Source: Larix kaempferi (Eukaryota; Streptophyta; Pinopsida; Pinales; Pinaceae). Taken from it: 64,000 nt of DNA. How positions within the stretch are numbered: the first letter of the stretch is position 1; every line of letters begins with the position of its first letter. The notes under the pieces were generated by a model. The model saw only the letters and a list, made by a program, of their open reading frames with translations. It was not told where the DNA came from and made no database searches. The stretch covers positions 10,202,501-10,266,500 of the forward strand of contig BSBM01000762.1 of NCBI GenBank assembly GCA_027924585.1. The letters run 5' to 3'. A program made the position numbers and the translations under genes. Positions 1 to 10,698 of the stretch are shown here, in pieces.

Positions 1-735
1 AACTAAAACATATAGAAAAATTCACCAAGTATGAGCAATAAAAATATGGGATGATACACTTGTATAGGGGAAAACGTATTAATTTACATTTGTTGAAGAA
101 TGTTGTTCAAGAGCATTTTCAACAACATTTATCATAAGGGATTTTATTTTATGAATATTTTCTCCATCAAAATTTTCTTTCAGAACTTATGTTTTATGTA
201 GCAACATTATCTCTAGGAAGTATGCTTAAACTTAATGTTTCCCAGTGATTGATTTAAGAGTGAAAGTATGTCCTCTAGTGTCCAAAAAGCATCAGGCTAC
301 AACAAATAACTAGATATCATCAAAATGATTTCCTATATTTGGAGCCTATTTATCCCTGCATGTGACAATCCAAGCTGAGATTTGTGATATATATGGTTAC
401 ATAATAATAGACAAATGCTACAGTAGTGTTCCTTGCTACCATAGCTACCAAGAAGGATAGAAATAGAAACTAAAACATACAAAAAAATTGACCAAGTATG
501 AGCAATAAAAATATGGGATAATACACTTGTATAAGGGGAAACAATATTACTTTACATTTGTTGAAGAATGTTGTTCAAGAGCATTTTCAACAACGTTTCT
601 CATAAGGGATTTTATTTTATGAATGTTTTCTCTAGTAAAATTTTCTTTCATAACTTATGTTTTTTGTAGCAACATATTGTCTCTAGGACATATGCTTAAA
701 CTCCTTTTTTCCCTGTGATTGTTTTAAGAGCGAAA
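1..735. repeat. Direct duplication, two ~265-bp copies about 467 bp apart
   Basis: Bases 1-267 recur at about 468-735 with roughly 90% identity by eye. Both copies begin AACTAAAACATA and share a block around ATGAGCAATAAAAATATGGG and another around TTGAAGAATGTTGTTCAAGAG. The first copy starts at the window edge, so the unit may extend further left. No coding potential, terminal inverted repeats or target duplication are visible. It is either a local tandem duplication with a ~200-bp spacer or two copies of an uncharacterised repeat. Confidence 0.8.
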
Positions 736-865
736 GTGTCCTTAAATCTATTTTTTCCCATCTATGTTTGTAGTGGAAGATCATTTTTTCTTCAACATCT
801 TCACTAGGAAGAAGTATCTAGAAAAGAGACATCCAAAATTTTCCAAGGTGACAAATGGACCCTAA

Positions 866-987
866 TTGAGTTGGATGCATCATTTTCTCTATCAAAACTA
901 ACCATAATATTTACTATTTTTTTATACCTTGATTGAGGTGGATGCATCCTTCTCAATCTCAAAACTAACCATGGTTTTTACTATTTT
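866..987. repeat. Two-copy tandem repeat, period about 67 bp
   Basis: The unit at 866-920 (starting TTGAGTTGGATGCATC, ending TTTACTATTTT) is repeated at 933-987 with several substitutions. It is simple local duplication in AT-rich non-coding DNA; no function is suggested. Confidence 0.7.
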
Positions 988-2419
988 AAACCCATTCATT
1001 TCTAGGGAAATAAAATTTTGGTTGATTTCTAGTCTAAAAAAAAGAATAGGAATGATTGAATACAAACACCTTGTAACGGAGATAAAATACAACATTCATG
1101 GATAGATCAAATGCTAAGATTATATTTCTCTATTAAAAATGGGACTTTCCTGGTTCCTTTGTTATCTGTATGGTGTAACTATCCTCAACTCTGTTGTACT
1201 TATATGTTCTCTAAGATAATATATGAAGCATATAAAGAAAGTATCGCAATTGGGTGTACCCTTGTTGATGCTCAGAAATCCACAAGTCCTCCCAAAGGAA
1301 GAGACATTTTTTGGCTAATCATTTCCTAGCAAACATATTCTTGAGATTAATCTGATTGACAGATTGTGGTAGGGATCATAAAGAGTTACTATAAGATGAT
1401 AATAGGTTGGATGTTTAAATATATAGAAATAAGGCATTTGGATTATAAGAAGTTACCTTCATGTAATATGTTATAGAATGTCATTTAGCATTCAACTATG
1501 GTCATTTTTACTTTGTAAATACAGGTTTATGTGTGAATAGAGAGCCCCTACAAAAAAAATACATTTTGTTCTACTGAATTCAGGTAAGGAAATTCTCATG
1601 AAATGTTTTTATGCCTTGTGGTCATATGCTTGCCAATATTAGCTTTCAGAGTAAGAAAAATATTGTTGCATATAAGTATTGCACTAGGTGGCTTGCAAAC
1701 ATTGTAGGCCAATGGTAATCTTGTTGTCTTGATGTTGAAAAGCGGATGTATGAACAGAATGAGTTTTCACAACAGTATTGTGTTATCTAGTTGCACTCAT
1801 GAAGTACTTTTATCAGAAAATAATTGAGGGTATGTTGTTGTAGGGTTTGGGGAGGGGTGTTAGTTTTTGGGGAAATATCTATAGAAAGAATAAAGAGGGA
1901 AGTTATATTAATTTCTATAGTTGACCTATAATAGACACTGGGAACTTACAATTGTAAGTCAGTTTAAAGAAACAACAAGGGAATATATCTAACTCTGACA
2001 TCTACAACTAGAATGTAGGAGTGGTAATTGTAATATTGAGAAAAATAGTTGTCACACAGAGTGCAAAGTAAAACCAACTGATAGTGTGGTAAAGCTGGTT
2101 TTGTTGCTATGGGTGGAGATCAAGTGCCTAACTTTTTCTGTTACCATTAGCATTCCCTGTCATGGCACCGAGCTCTTCTCTGTGAATCCCTAAGCACTTG
2201 TAAGCATCAATTATTTTAATCTAATCTGGGGCTGGACTTGCAGTTGTCTGACTGTTGGCTTATGGGAGTTTTGATAAATATCTGTTGAAGTGGCAGTGTC
2301 ACTCTTTTGAGGTAAAACCTCCGAGTGATACTTTCTTTTTCCTTGGCAATAACTCCCAGGAAACTCTTAGGTAGGATGGTACCTAGTGTGAAGCGGGTAG
2401 TGTAGAATTAGTGCAGCTG
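988..2419. other. Anonymous AT-rich DNA, no gene recognised
   Basis: I see no exon-like reading frame, RNA gene or transposon terminus here. The short open frame at 1111-1329 has no recognisable composition or motif and is likely chance. Confidence 0.5.
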
Positions 2420-2518
2420 ATCCTATCGGAATTGAACTAGGGACCTGCACAGTGTGTTCGGTTATCGGTAACATCCTGGAAAAAGTGGCACTAACCAATT
2501 GAGCTAACCCGTGGGGCT
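2420..2518 (-). mobile_element. tRNA-derived SINE head (pol III A and B boxes)
   Basis: On the minus strand an A-box-like TAGCTCAATTGG (2495-2506) is followed by a B-box-like AGTTCAATTCC (2428-2438), the internal RNA polymerase III promoter of tRNA genes. The start resembles a plant tRNA 5' half. The T-arm does not fold (its flanks are not complementary) and the A-to-B spacing is about 68 nt, longer than in most tRNAs, so a functional tRNA is unlikely. A tRNA-derived SINE or tRNA pseudogene is the best reading. The 3' end of the body (toward lower coordinates) is not identified; a T-rich patch near 2333 on the plus strand could be its tail. Confidence 0.5.
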
Positions 2519-3203
2519 CTTCTGAGTCCTGGTGATACAGAGTAATGCAAAATTCTTGTTTAATAGAAGAGAAATCCCTGAAATGTGATTGCATGCACTT
2601 TGGAATGGAAGGGTCTTATTGTATGTTAAGATGCTTGTTGGAGTCAAGTAGGAAGTTCTATGGTGATTAGTAATGTTGGTTACATAGTTGCATACATTTA
2701 TGTAGCATGTTGAATAAGGTGGCTGTTTGGCATGAATTGTCTTTTCAATTTTGTTTGTCAAATAACATAGGTGCTTGTAAGAGAGCATTGAAATTTCAAT
2801 CCATTTTCTTCCGACATTGCCATTCTGCATTTCTCTGAACTGCCACTTGAGATCAATAGCTCCCTCATATGCTTAAATGCGATTACTTCTATGTTAATTA
2901 TAGGAGGAAATATCTAATCTCTTTGGATCCAAAAATCTTGTTATTTGTTAAAGGCAATATTGATGTTGATTTTGAAACAATTAAGCCATAAACTGAAGAA
3001 TATCACAGTTAAGATGAACTAGGAGCAATAGATCTGTACCAACCTCGGTTTGAAAGATTGTGAAGTTCTGGATTTCTTCTACCTCACAATGCATGTTATG
3101 TTCAAATTGTACTCATTCTAATCTTATAGGCTTGCATCATGGTTAAGCTCTTTATTTATATTTGTTGTGTTTGGAGCTAAAATTTATTGTTTCATGATAC
3201 TAG
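2519..3203. other. Non-coding DNA upstream of the t-SNARE fragment
   Basis: No exon of the downstream t-SNARE fragment and no other gene could be recognised here. The sequence just before 3204 ends in a usable splice acceptor, so the 3' part may be intron of the ancestral gene. N-terminal exons of the syntaxin are not visible anywhere upstream in this window. Confidence 0.4.
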
Positions 3204-3523
3204 GTGGCAATAGAGTGGAGAGCCTCCCGCATCTCCCAGTATGCAAACACAGCTTCAACAACAAATGGTTCCTTTACAAGATAGCTATATGCAAAGCAGA
3301 GCTGAAGCTCTCTAAAATGTAGAATCAACTATTTTGGAGCTTAGTAACATCTTCACACAGCTGGCTACCATGGTTTCTCAATAAGGGGAGTTGGCAATCA
3401 GGTGCTCTATTTACCTTATTTAACTTCTTTGGTACTCTAGACAATATTCTAGGATAATATTGATCATAGTGTAGATTTACCTACCTACAGGATTGATGAG
3501 TATATGGATGATACTCTGGAAAA
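3204..3523 (+). pseudogene. t-SNARE syntaxin fragment, SYP31/SYP32 (Sed5/syntaxin-5) type; two exons, nonsense-mutated
   Basis: Exon 3204-3401 follows an AG acceptor and ends before a GT donor. It encodes the stretch leading into and through the first half of a Qa-SNARE motif; blocks such as VPLQDSYMQSRAEAL and ELSNIFTQLATMVSQ match plant SYP31/32, the cis-Golgi syntaxin used in ER-Golgi traffic. An intron of about 90 bp ends CTACCTACAG, and exon 2 starts at 3491 in the correct phase, completing an Arg codon and continuing IDEYMDDTL before homology is lost near 3523. In-frame stops lie at 3211-3213 (TAG), 3313-3315 (TAA) and 3382-3384 (TAA), each where Gln is expected. The retained intron argues against a processed retrocopy. 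No transmembrane exon is seen. A degraded genomic duplication is most likely. Confidence 0.72.
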
Positions 3524-3664
3524 TTTACCTACCTTACATGGTACATACATGAGTAGACTGTGCATATTTTGTCTCTAATGGTTTGGAATCTTTAGAATAT
3601 TTTTTCCCTTGAAAATTTGAATATTTTATGTATTTTTTTTTTAAAACGAGTAATTAAAATCAAA

Positions 3665-3736
3665 CCGGTCCGAGTCATTGCCGAGTCCGAGTTCGAGCCG
3701 AGTTGACCCTCAGCCGGTTCCTAGTCCGAGTCCAAG
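3665..3736. repeat. Degenerate CCGAGT-type short repeat
   Basis: Copies of CCGAGT, TCCGAG and related words cluster here directly upstream of the Copia-1 5' end, after an oligo(T) and TTTAAAAC stretch. The GC content is higher than in the flanks. It may be the end of another degraded element; no identity is assigned. Confidence 0.5.
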
Positions 3737-3873
3737 TTTTAAAACTATTGATGTATATGTAAATTTGGAATGTATTTCACATATATGTATATTGTATTCC
3801 TATAGAGATGTTATTATTCCTCTATACGTAAGTGTCGTCATTTATATTGTAAGTGTCGTAACTTATACTTGAT

Positions 3874-4013
3874 GGGTTATTAGACCAACTTGTTGGGGTT
3901 GGCCCTATATAAGTCATGTGGGTCAAAGGGTTATTATACCACCCTATTGGGGGTCAGCCATGTGGGTCAAAGGGTTATTAGACCACCCTAGTGGGGGTCG
4001 GCCCAGTTAGCAT
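3874..4013 (+). repeat. Three-copy repeat inside the Copia-1 LTR
   Basis: Units starting GGGTTATTAGACC or its variant occur at 3874, 3928 and 3972, each followed by a GGGG(T/G)TCGGCC-like stretch. The same triplication is present in the 3' LTR, so it predates the insertion. It lies upstream of the TATA box, a typical place for repeated U3 enhancer elements; enhancer function is inference. Confidence 0.7.
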
Positions 4014-4072
4014 TATGTTAAGTGGTTAAGTTGAGGCCGACCTAGTTGAGTAAACGTCAAGTCAAGTTAGTG

Positions 4073-4080
4073 TATAAATA
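4073..4080 (+). promoter_or_regulatory. TATA box of the Copia-1 LTR
   Basis: TATAAATA followed by GAGAGTGTGTCTCTCTC, a pyrimidine-rich start-site-like context. The same motif is at 10375-10382 in the 3' LTR. Its position inside the LTR fits the U3/R boundary. Confidence 0.65.
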
Positions 4081-4394
4081 GAGAGTGTGTCTCTCTCATT
4101 TTATACATTCTATTCTCTCACTCACGCTTTGGAGAATGGCGCACTTGTGGAGGAGGAGGAGGCTCTTCTGCTAGGAGAAGACTATCTTTTGTATTCTGGT
4201 TGTATCATTGCTCTATCTATCTCTGAGGAAGTTATTGTGGTTTTTCACCTTTATGGTTTTCCACAAGTAAACTCGGTGTCTCTTGTGTGCTTGCATTATT
4301 GTGTCCATGATTGATATGCTATAGATTTGCTGTACATGTTGTTCTCTCAGTTAATATCCTAGATCAGATTGAAGTAAATTATGAAAATTTAACA

Positions 4395-4406
4395 TGGTAT
4401 CAAAGC
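4395..4406 (+). other. Copia-1 primer-binding site (initiator Met tRNA)
   Basis: TGGTATCAAAGC directly follows the LTR CA end and matches the canonical plant initiator-Met PBS (TGGTATCAGAGC) with one change. Confidence 0.88.
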
Positions 4407-7278
4407 TAGCCTGAAAGAAGGCATGATATGGCATGTATGACACTTGTTGCACTTACAATGCTAGGGCTTGATATAGAAAAAACCAGTCATTGTAGTACTT
4501 TCGCTATAAATCCATTTTGGCGAAGTTTTCGGATTTGAAACTTTTACAGGTCGAAGATCCGCTCCCCATGTACCTTGTGTCCAAAGGAAAACTTCTAATT
4601 CGTTGTACTTTGTGATTTATGATCTGTACAATATAGGGTTTCTGTCTCTTCCAGATCTCAGTCATAAACAGGTGACCTTGGGAAAAAGGTCATAACTTGG
4701 GCTAGGAAGCTCCAAATGAAATTTAGTAAAATGTGTCAAGTAGTAAACAGACTGTACTATCTTAGTAAATGGTTTTAGAGGCCGAAGTTAAACCAGTGAC
4801 ACATGGCACGCCGTACAAGTTCGCTCTCCTGTTTTATCCCATAAACAGGTCACATTTCAACACTTGGCATAACTCTCTCTCAGAGAATCCAATTGAGGTC
4901 CGACCTGTCAGGATGGAAAGATGATAGGTCAGGCTACCAAAAAACAAGTTGTCAGACCCTGTGGATAAAAAAGTGCAGAGTTACACCAGAAACAATTAGG
5001 TACATATTTCTGTCAAAACAGAATTATTTTTGAGCCTCTTCATTTATGGCTTCCAAAATTTAGGGCTTCGAAGAAAGTTGGAATTTTTGTAATCAAATAC
5101 CACGACTGGATTATACTCATCAAAAAAAAAATTTAGAGGCCAAGATCAGATTTTTTGGTTGGGCAGAAGGCCGCGCTTGATCAAACCCCAGTTCGGGACT
5201 TTGATCTGAAAGATGGAAAATTAGGGCTTCTGCAAAAATTGGAATTTTGGAAATTTGTGACCACGGCTGGAAGCTCCTCAAAAAAATCAAAGCTTAGAGA
5301 TTTGAATCAAATATTTTGGTTGGGTGAAGCTCCAGGAAACTCAAACCCTAATTCAGGGTCCTCCCAAGTGAATCCGGAAATCTAAAATGTAATTTCGAGG
5401 AGTGAAACTTTGCAGCTTTCAAATTCTGAATATACCAACTTGATCAGCTCATCAAGGCGCATATTTCTATCCTTTCAGAAGTTGAAATTCAAAGTTTGAA
5501 TTTTTGGGGTTTCTTTGACAAACCCTAATCCAACTCCAAGTCCAATTCTTGCAAATCAAGTGGATTGGGTTAATCCTAGAAGAAGATGGATTGGTCACCT
5601 GCATAAGTGAAGAAGTTCTGTCTCAGAGGGAGATGAGGCTAAGGCCTTCCATAAGAAGATTACAAGCAATCTTGACAGGTATGGATTACAGGTATGTTTC
5701 ATGGTTAATTTTATCATATGTTTGTCTTCATATCATTACAGCACAATCTTGATTAATTACTAGACTTGTCGTATCACCTTAATAGAAGATATTCATTGAT
5801 TAAGGTTTTGACACTTATGAATGTATTAATGCATTGTGATGTTATATGAGGTTTATGTTGTTCACTAACATAAAAGATACACCAAGAAAGACAAATCATG
5901 TTCTACTTCAAGAACATATGATCATGGTGACATGAAGACAAAGATTCATCCATTGTCATGGATCACATAGAAGATCTACTTTCAAGGTATGTATAACTTG
6001 GTCCTACAATGGCTAACCTATGAGACATGCAGGTTACTAGCACAAGTCACTGAAGAGAACCAGCAGACATCATGTGAGTATGTTAGACATAACTAGCTAG
6101 CATGCTAATCCAGGTATGTTTTTCCTATATCAAGATAGAATCCTACTTTGTGTTAGGATCTTATACGATTGTGTTGTTGATAATGATTATTCATGAAGTC
6201 ATAGGTTTGAATAGTCATGCTTGTATGCATATTATGTTTCTTACCATAATTGATGATATGACTAACCAGAAGAATCATGAAGGTGTAGGTTTGAGTAATC
6301 ATGGGTTTTATGCATATTATATCTCTTATCTTGATTGATGATTTAACTAACCAGAAGAGTCCTATGATCAAATAAGAATATGCATTAGTAAAAGAAGACT
6401 TCCCTAAAACCTTGAATACTAATGCTTATTATTTCTGTTTGAAATGATCATGACTATACATGATTAAGATTATTGTGTTTTGATAGTATTGAGAATATAC
6501 TAATGAATGTATGAGATTACAAGGATAACACAATCATGATACTAATAAGTATGCATAGGGACCTAGGATGAATATAGGTTCAAGGACAGGTAATCCAGGA
6601 AGCAAAGATCAAGATGCAACTCACTCCAGTGGTTTCTGCAAGGATGCAGATATTTAGAGGGAGTTGACCATCTCTCTACATTCCACAACAGAAAGGTGTA
6701 GAAGAAGCTACTACAGATTAGGACTCCAACAACTCCTGCAAGGAAGCAAACACTCAGAGGGAGTCCACCCAAAAAACAAACAAAGATAAGTATTTTAAAT
6801 TGTCATTTCTTGCATATCTGTTTGTTTAAATAAAATTGTTCAATGATGTATAGGCTTATGTTCCTAGACTTAGGATATGTATTGTGCATATTAGAATGAT
6901 TGCATTAATGAACAGTATACTACTAATATGCATTTGATTGCTAAGTGGCCTATGGCACTGTACAACATTCCATTGCTACCTATCTAGAATGAAACCTCTT
7001 TGCTAACATGTTGGGAGTAGTGCAAACTGTTAACAATGTTTTGGTAGAGATTGGAAGGCATCTAGAAAGTTACAAGATATGGATGAATGTTGTATTGAAG
7101 CATTGGCTTAAATAATTGCATGATTGTATGACATATTTCTTTATGTATAGGAATTTGTTTTGAAAACTATGAGATGTTTCTAATCATGCAATTTAACTTG
7201 TCTTGTAGGAAAGATCGTATGCCATCACCTACAAAAGAAGAACTACAACATTTGTTTGGAAAAAAAATTATCTATTGA
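4407..7278 (+). other. Copia-1 5' internal region, no recognisable gag or integrase
   Basis: About 2.9 kb where gag, protease and integrase should be, but no domain is recognised. It holds an imperfect direct repeat (about 5061-5171 and 5221-5333, sharing TTAGGGCTTC and ATTTTTTGGTTGGG-like words) and a second one (about 6202-6275 and 6285-6359, sharing TATGCATATTAT and ACTAACCAGAAGA). The open frames at 5155-5385 and 5549-5752 are short and without motif. Confidence 0.6.
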
Positions 7279-8630
7279 AGATATTGAAGAATGCCATGAT
7301 CCCTCAATCATGAAGAATGATGTTTGGGATGTAGTCCCAAGACCTGAAGGGAAGCTTGTTATGACTTCCATATGAATCTATCAGATCAAGCATGTTGTGG
7401 ATGGCAGCATAGAGAAATATAAAAGTGATGAAATAGAAGATACACCAGATGGATTTCAAGACAACTTTCTTGAATGGTGTAGTTGAAGAAGAAGGCTATG
7501 TGGAGCAGCCACTTGGTTTTGAGACACATGATAGGAAATCATATATGTGCAGAACTTGGTATGGTAGGATAGGCAGCTCTCTATCCAGCTTGGGCTTTAC
7601 CAAGAGTAAAGCGGGTTCCAAACTTTTCTACAAGGTTGAGGAAGGCAATCCAGGGATACTCTTATTGAATGTGGATGACCTGTTTGTAACAACAGATGAT
7701 ATATTGATTGCCGACACGAAGCGAAAGCTTGCAGCCGAGTTCGAGATGAAGGACTTGGGGATGATGCATTATTTCCTAGGTATAAAGGTGTGGTAGAGTG
7801 CAGGTGGGATCTTCCTTGGTCAAGGGAAGTACATAGTAGATATCTTGAAGAGATTTGGGATGATGGATTGCAAGGCCATGGCCACACCTATGGCATCGAA
7901 TCTGAGGCTTCTATATGATGCTTCATCTGAGCCGATTGATGTCTCTATGTATTGTCAGATGATTGGGTCCTTGATGTACCTGACGAACACGAGACTAGAT
8001 ATTTGCTTTGCAGTGAACACATTGAGCTAGTTCCTGACGGATCCGAGGAGTGTTCACCTGGTTTCTATAAAGCATGTTCTGAGGTACCTGAACTGTATAG
8101 TGGATTATGGGCTCAAGTATGAAGCGAATCAAAAGTTTAACTTGCAGGGTTATGTTGATTCAGATTGGGCTGGCAGTGCTGCAGATAGGAAGAGCACATC
8201 TAGATGTTGCTTCAGTATGGGATCAGGTGTGATCTCTTGGTTCAGCGGGAAGTAGTCCTACATAGCACTGAGTATAGCTGTGGTAGAGTATGTTGCAGCC
8301 TGTTCAGCTAATTGTGAGGCAGTATGGCTTCGGAAGCTACTGTCTGAGTTATTTGATCTACCATTGGATTCTACTAGTATCTTTTGTGATAACCAGAGTT
8401 GTGTGAAGTTGTCTGAGAACCCAGTGTTTCATGATAGGTCGAAACACATAGAGATCAAATATCACTATATCAGGGATATGGTGCAGAGAGGAGCTGTGAA
8501 GCTCTTGTACATTGTGACGAACGAGCAGATTGCAGATGTGCTGACGAAGCCACTAGCCAAGGTGAAGTTCGAGTACTTCAGGGAGAGGCTTGGTGTTCTT
8601 CAGATTGATGATACTTCGAGGAAGAAGTGA
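7279..8630 (+). pseudogene. Copia-1 pol remnant: partial reverse transcriptase and RNase H
   Basis: The frame opens with a Copia RT N-terminal block (NDVWDVVPRPEGK at about 7315) and jumps from the IEKYK region straight to MDFKTTFLNG at 7449, so about 60 residues of the RT fingers are deleted. The palm follows; the catalytic YVDD motif reads NVDD (Tyr to Asn). Then come the MKDLGMMHYFLGI block, the VDSDWAGS RNase H region, and the C-terminal RNase H/tether at 8280-8630 (CDNQSC, KHIEIKYHYIRD). In-frame stops include TAG at 8028-8030 and another near 8253, both at expected Gln codons. Normally this polyprotein copies the element RNA into DNA inside particles; this copy is dead. Confidence 0.88.
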
Positions 8631-8739
8631 TGGACACATTTGCAGAAACCATTCCAAGCATGTTGGAAGGAGGATCCTTCACATGGCTTTCGATGTAAGC
8701 GCTGGATGATGAGCATCAGGACAATGCTCCAGTTACTGC

Positions 8740-9110
8740 TCTATATGTACGCATCATGTTGGATGTTGGATATGATCAATTGGATCATTTATATGTATAT
8801 GTATGTACGCATCATGTTGGATGTTGGATATGATTAGTAGGATCATTTGTATATGTTTTTTATATGCATCATGTTGGATGCTTGGACCATGTATCTGTAT
8901 ATGTATCAGGTGGATATTGTGTATGATCAGGTAGATCATGTATGTTGATATGTATCAGGTATGATCAGGTGGATCATGTTTTTGTATTTGTATCAAGTGG
9001 ATACATTGTATGATCAGGTGGATCATGTATGATGATATGTATCAGGTAGATACTTGGTATGCATCAGGTAGATGCATTATATGATCAGGATGATCATGGA
9101 TGACGAGCTT
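8740..9110 (+). repeat. Degenerate minisatellite rich in GGATCATG and TGATCAGG words
   Basis: Repeated words include CATCATGTTGGATGTTGGATATGAT (as shorter shared pieces), GATCAGGTGGATCATG and TATGTATCAGG, spaced about 30-70 bp. It lies between pol and the 3' LTR of Copia-1 and grades into the array at 9246. Confidence 0.65.
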
Positions 9111-9245
9111 CAGGATGTTGCTCCAGATGACATGCAGTAGGATGTTGCAGTGATGATGATCAGGATGATCATGTGTACATCAAGATGATGTATGGTGAGT
9201 ATCAGGTTGATACTCTGTGGTCGTGGATCAAGTTGTGCAGATGAG

Positions 9246-9830
9246 CATATAATAGCGCCCTGGGAGATTTGCAGATAGTCTTGCAAGGTTTTTCCTATGG
9301 CATATAATTTCTCCCTGGGATATCTGGCAAATGCTCTTTCAAGGTTTTGCTCTGGGAGGACATATAATAGCGCTCTGGGAGATCTGCAGATAGTCTTGCA
9401 AGGTTTTACCACTAGCATATAATAGCTCCCTGGGATATCTAGCAGATGCTCTTTCAAGGTTTTGTCATATGGCATATAATAGCACCCTAGGAGATCCAAT
9501 AGGTTGAGCTGTGTGCTCATAATAAGTCCTAGGATGCTCTTGCAAGGTTTTTCCATGACCACATGTAATATCGCCCTGGGAGATCCGATAGGTTGGGATG
9601 TGTTCCCGTAATAAGTCCTGGGATGCTCTTGCAAGGTTTTGTGGTGACCACATATAATAGAACCCTGGGAGATCCGATAGGTTGAGTTGTGTGCTCGTAA
9701 TCAGTCCTGGGATTCTCTTTCGAGGTTTTGTCGTAGGTTCACATGTAATATCTCCCTGGGAGATCCGATAGGTTGGGTTGTGTGCCCGTAATAAGTCCTG
9801 GGATGCTCTTGCAAGGTTTTGTGACGTACG
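9246..9830 (+). repeat. Higher-order minisatellite (55-60 bp and ~90 bp units) in Copia-1
   Basis: Units start CATATAAT or CATGTAAT at 9246, 9301, 9361, 9416, 9473, 9562, 9651 and 9742. Each holds CCCTGGGAGATC or a variant and ends GCAAGGTTTT or a variant. The first four are 55-60 bp and alternate between two types, GGGAGAT-TGCAGATAGTC and GGGATATCTxGCAxATGCTC. The last four are 89-91 bp and contain an added GATAGGTTG ... TAATAAGTCCTGGGATGC segment. The open frames across it are by-products of the repeat. Confidence 0.85.
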
Positions 9831-10039
9831 TAATAAGTCCTGAGATTTCCACAGTATAGCCAGTGATGATGAAGACCTGCGGGTGGTGGGCCTGCATCCA
9901 GTATGAAAAAGGACTAGCTCTGTAGAACTTCCTATGATGAGTAGATTCAGAGATTGATTGAGATAGCAGCAGCAGTGACGATAATACAGAGAAGATGACT
10001 TGTGCTAGAAGACCTGTGTCGAGAAATACCTTCCTAGTT

Positions 10040-10048
10040 AAGAGGGAG
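10040..10048 (+). other. Copia-1 polypurine tract
   Basis: AAGAGGGAG directly upstream of the 3' LTR, the usual plus-strand primer of Copia elements. Confidence 0.75.
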
Positions 10049-10693
10049 TGTTGATGTATATGTAACTTCGGAAGGTATTTCACATATATGTACACTATAT
10101 TCCTATAGAGATGTTATTATTCCTCTATACGGAGTGTCGTCATTTATATTGTAAGTGTCGTAACTTATACATGATGGGTTATTAGACCACCTTGTTGGGG
10201 TCGGCCCTGTATAAGTCATGCGGGTCAAAAGGTTATCAGACCACCCTATTGGGGGTTGGCCATGTGGGTCAAAGGGTTATTAGACCGCCCTAGTGGGGGT
10301 CGACCCAGTCAGCATTATGTTAAGTGGTTAAATTGAGGCCGACCTAGTTGAGTAAAGGTCAAGTCAAGTTAGTGTATAAATAGAGAGTGTGTCTCTCTCA
10401 TTTTACACATTCCATTCTCTCACTCACACTTTGGAGAGTGGCGTACTTGTGGAGGAGGAGGCTCTGCTGCTAGGAGAAGACTATTTCTTGTATTCTGGTT
10501 GTATCATTGATCTATCTATCTCTGAGGAAGTTATTGGGGTTTTTTACCTTTATGGTTTTCCCCAAGTAAATTGTGTGTCTCTTGTGTGCTTTCATTATTG
10601 TGTCCATGATTGATATGTTGTAGATTTGTTGTACATGTTGTTCTCTCAGTTAATATCCTAGATCATATTGAAGTAAATTCTAAAAATTTAACA
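10049..10693 (+). repeat. Copia-1 3' LTR
   Basis: Starts TGTTGATG, ends AACA, and is followed by the target duplicate AAAAC. Divergence from the 5' LTR is several percent by eye, so the insertion is old. Confidence 0.9.
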
Positions 10694-10698
10694 AAAAC

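Larger units (their letters stand above)
3746..4394 (+). repeat. Copia-1 5' LTR
   Basis: Matches 10049-10693 along its length with substitutions and small indels. It ends in CA directly before the PBS. It contains a TATA box and a three-copy internal repeat. Confidence 0.9.
3746..10693 (+). mobile_element. Copia-1: LTR retrotransposon, Ty1/copia, structurally bounded but largely non-coding
   Basis: LTRs of about 649 bp (3746-4394) and 645 bp (10049-10693) flank an internal region with an initiator-Met-tRNA PBS and a purine-rich tract before the 3' LTR. A 5-bp target duplication AAAAC sits at 3741-3745 and 10694-10698, so this is one complete insertion. The 5' LTR begins TA instead of TG by mutation. 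The only coding remnant is the second half of pol (RT and RNase H). Gag, protease and integrase are not recognisable; about 2.9 kb of non-coding sequence occupies their place and about 1.4 kb of repeat-rich DNA follows pol. It behaves like a non-autonomous derivative or an old internally deleted copy. Confidence 0.9.

Noticed and set aside
9246-9830. CRISPR-like regular array
   Set aside because: Units are contiguous, degenerate and without unique spacers, inside a plant retrotransposon.
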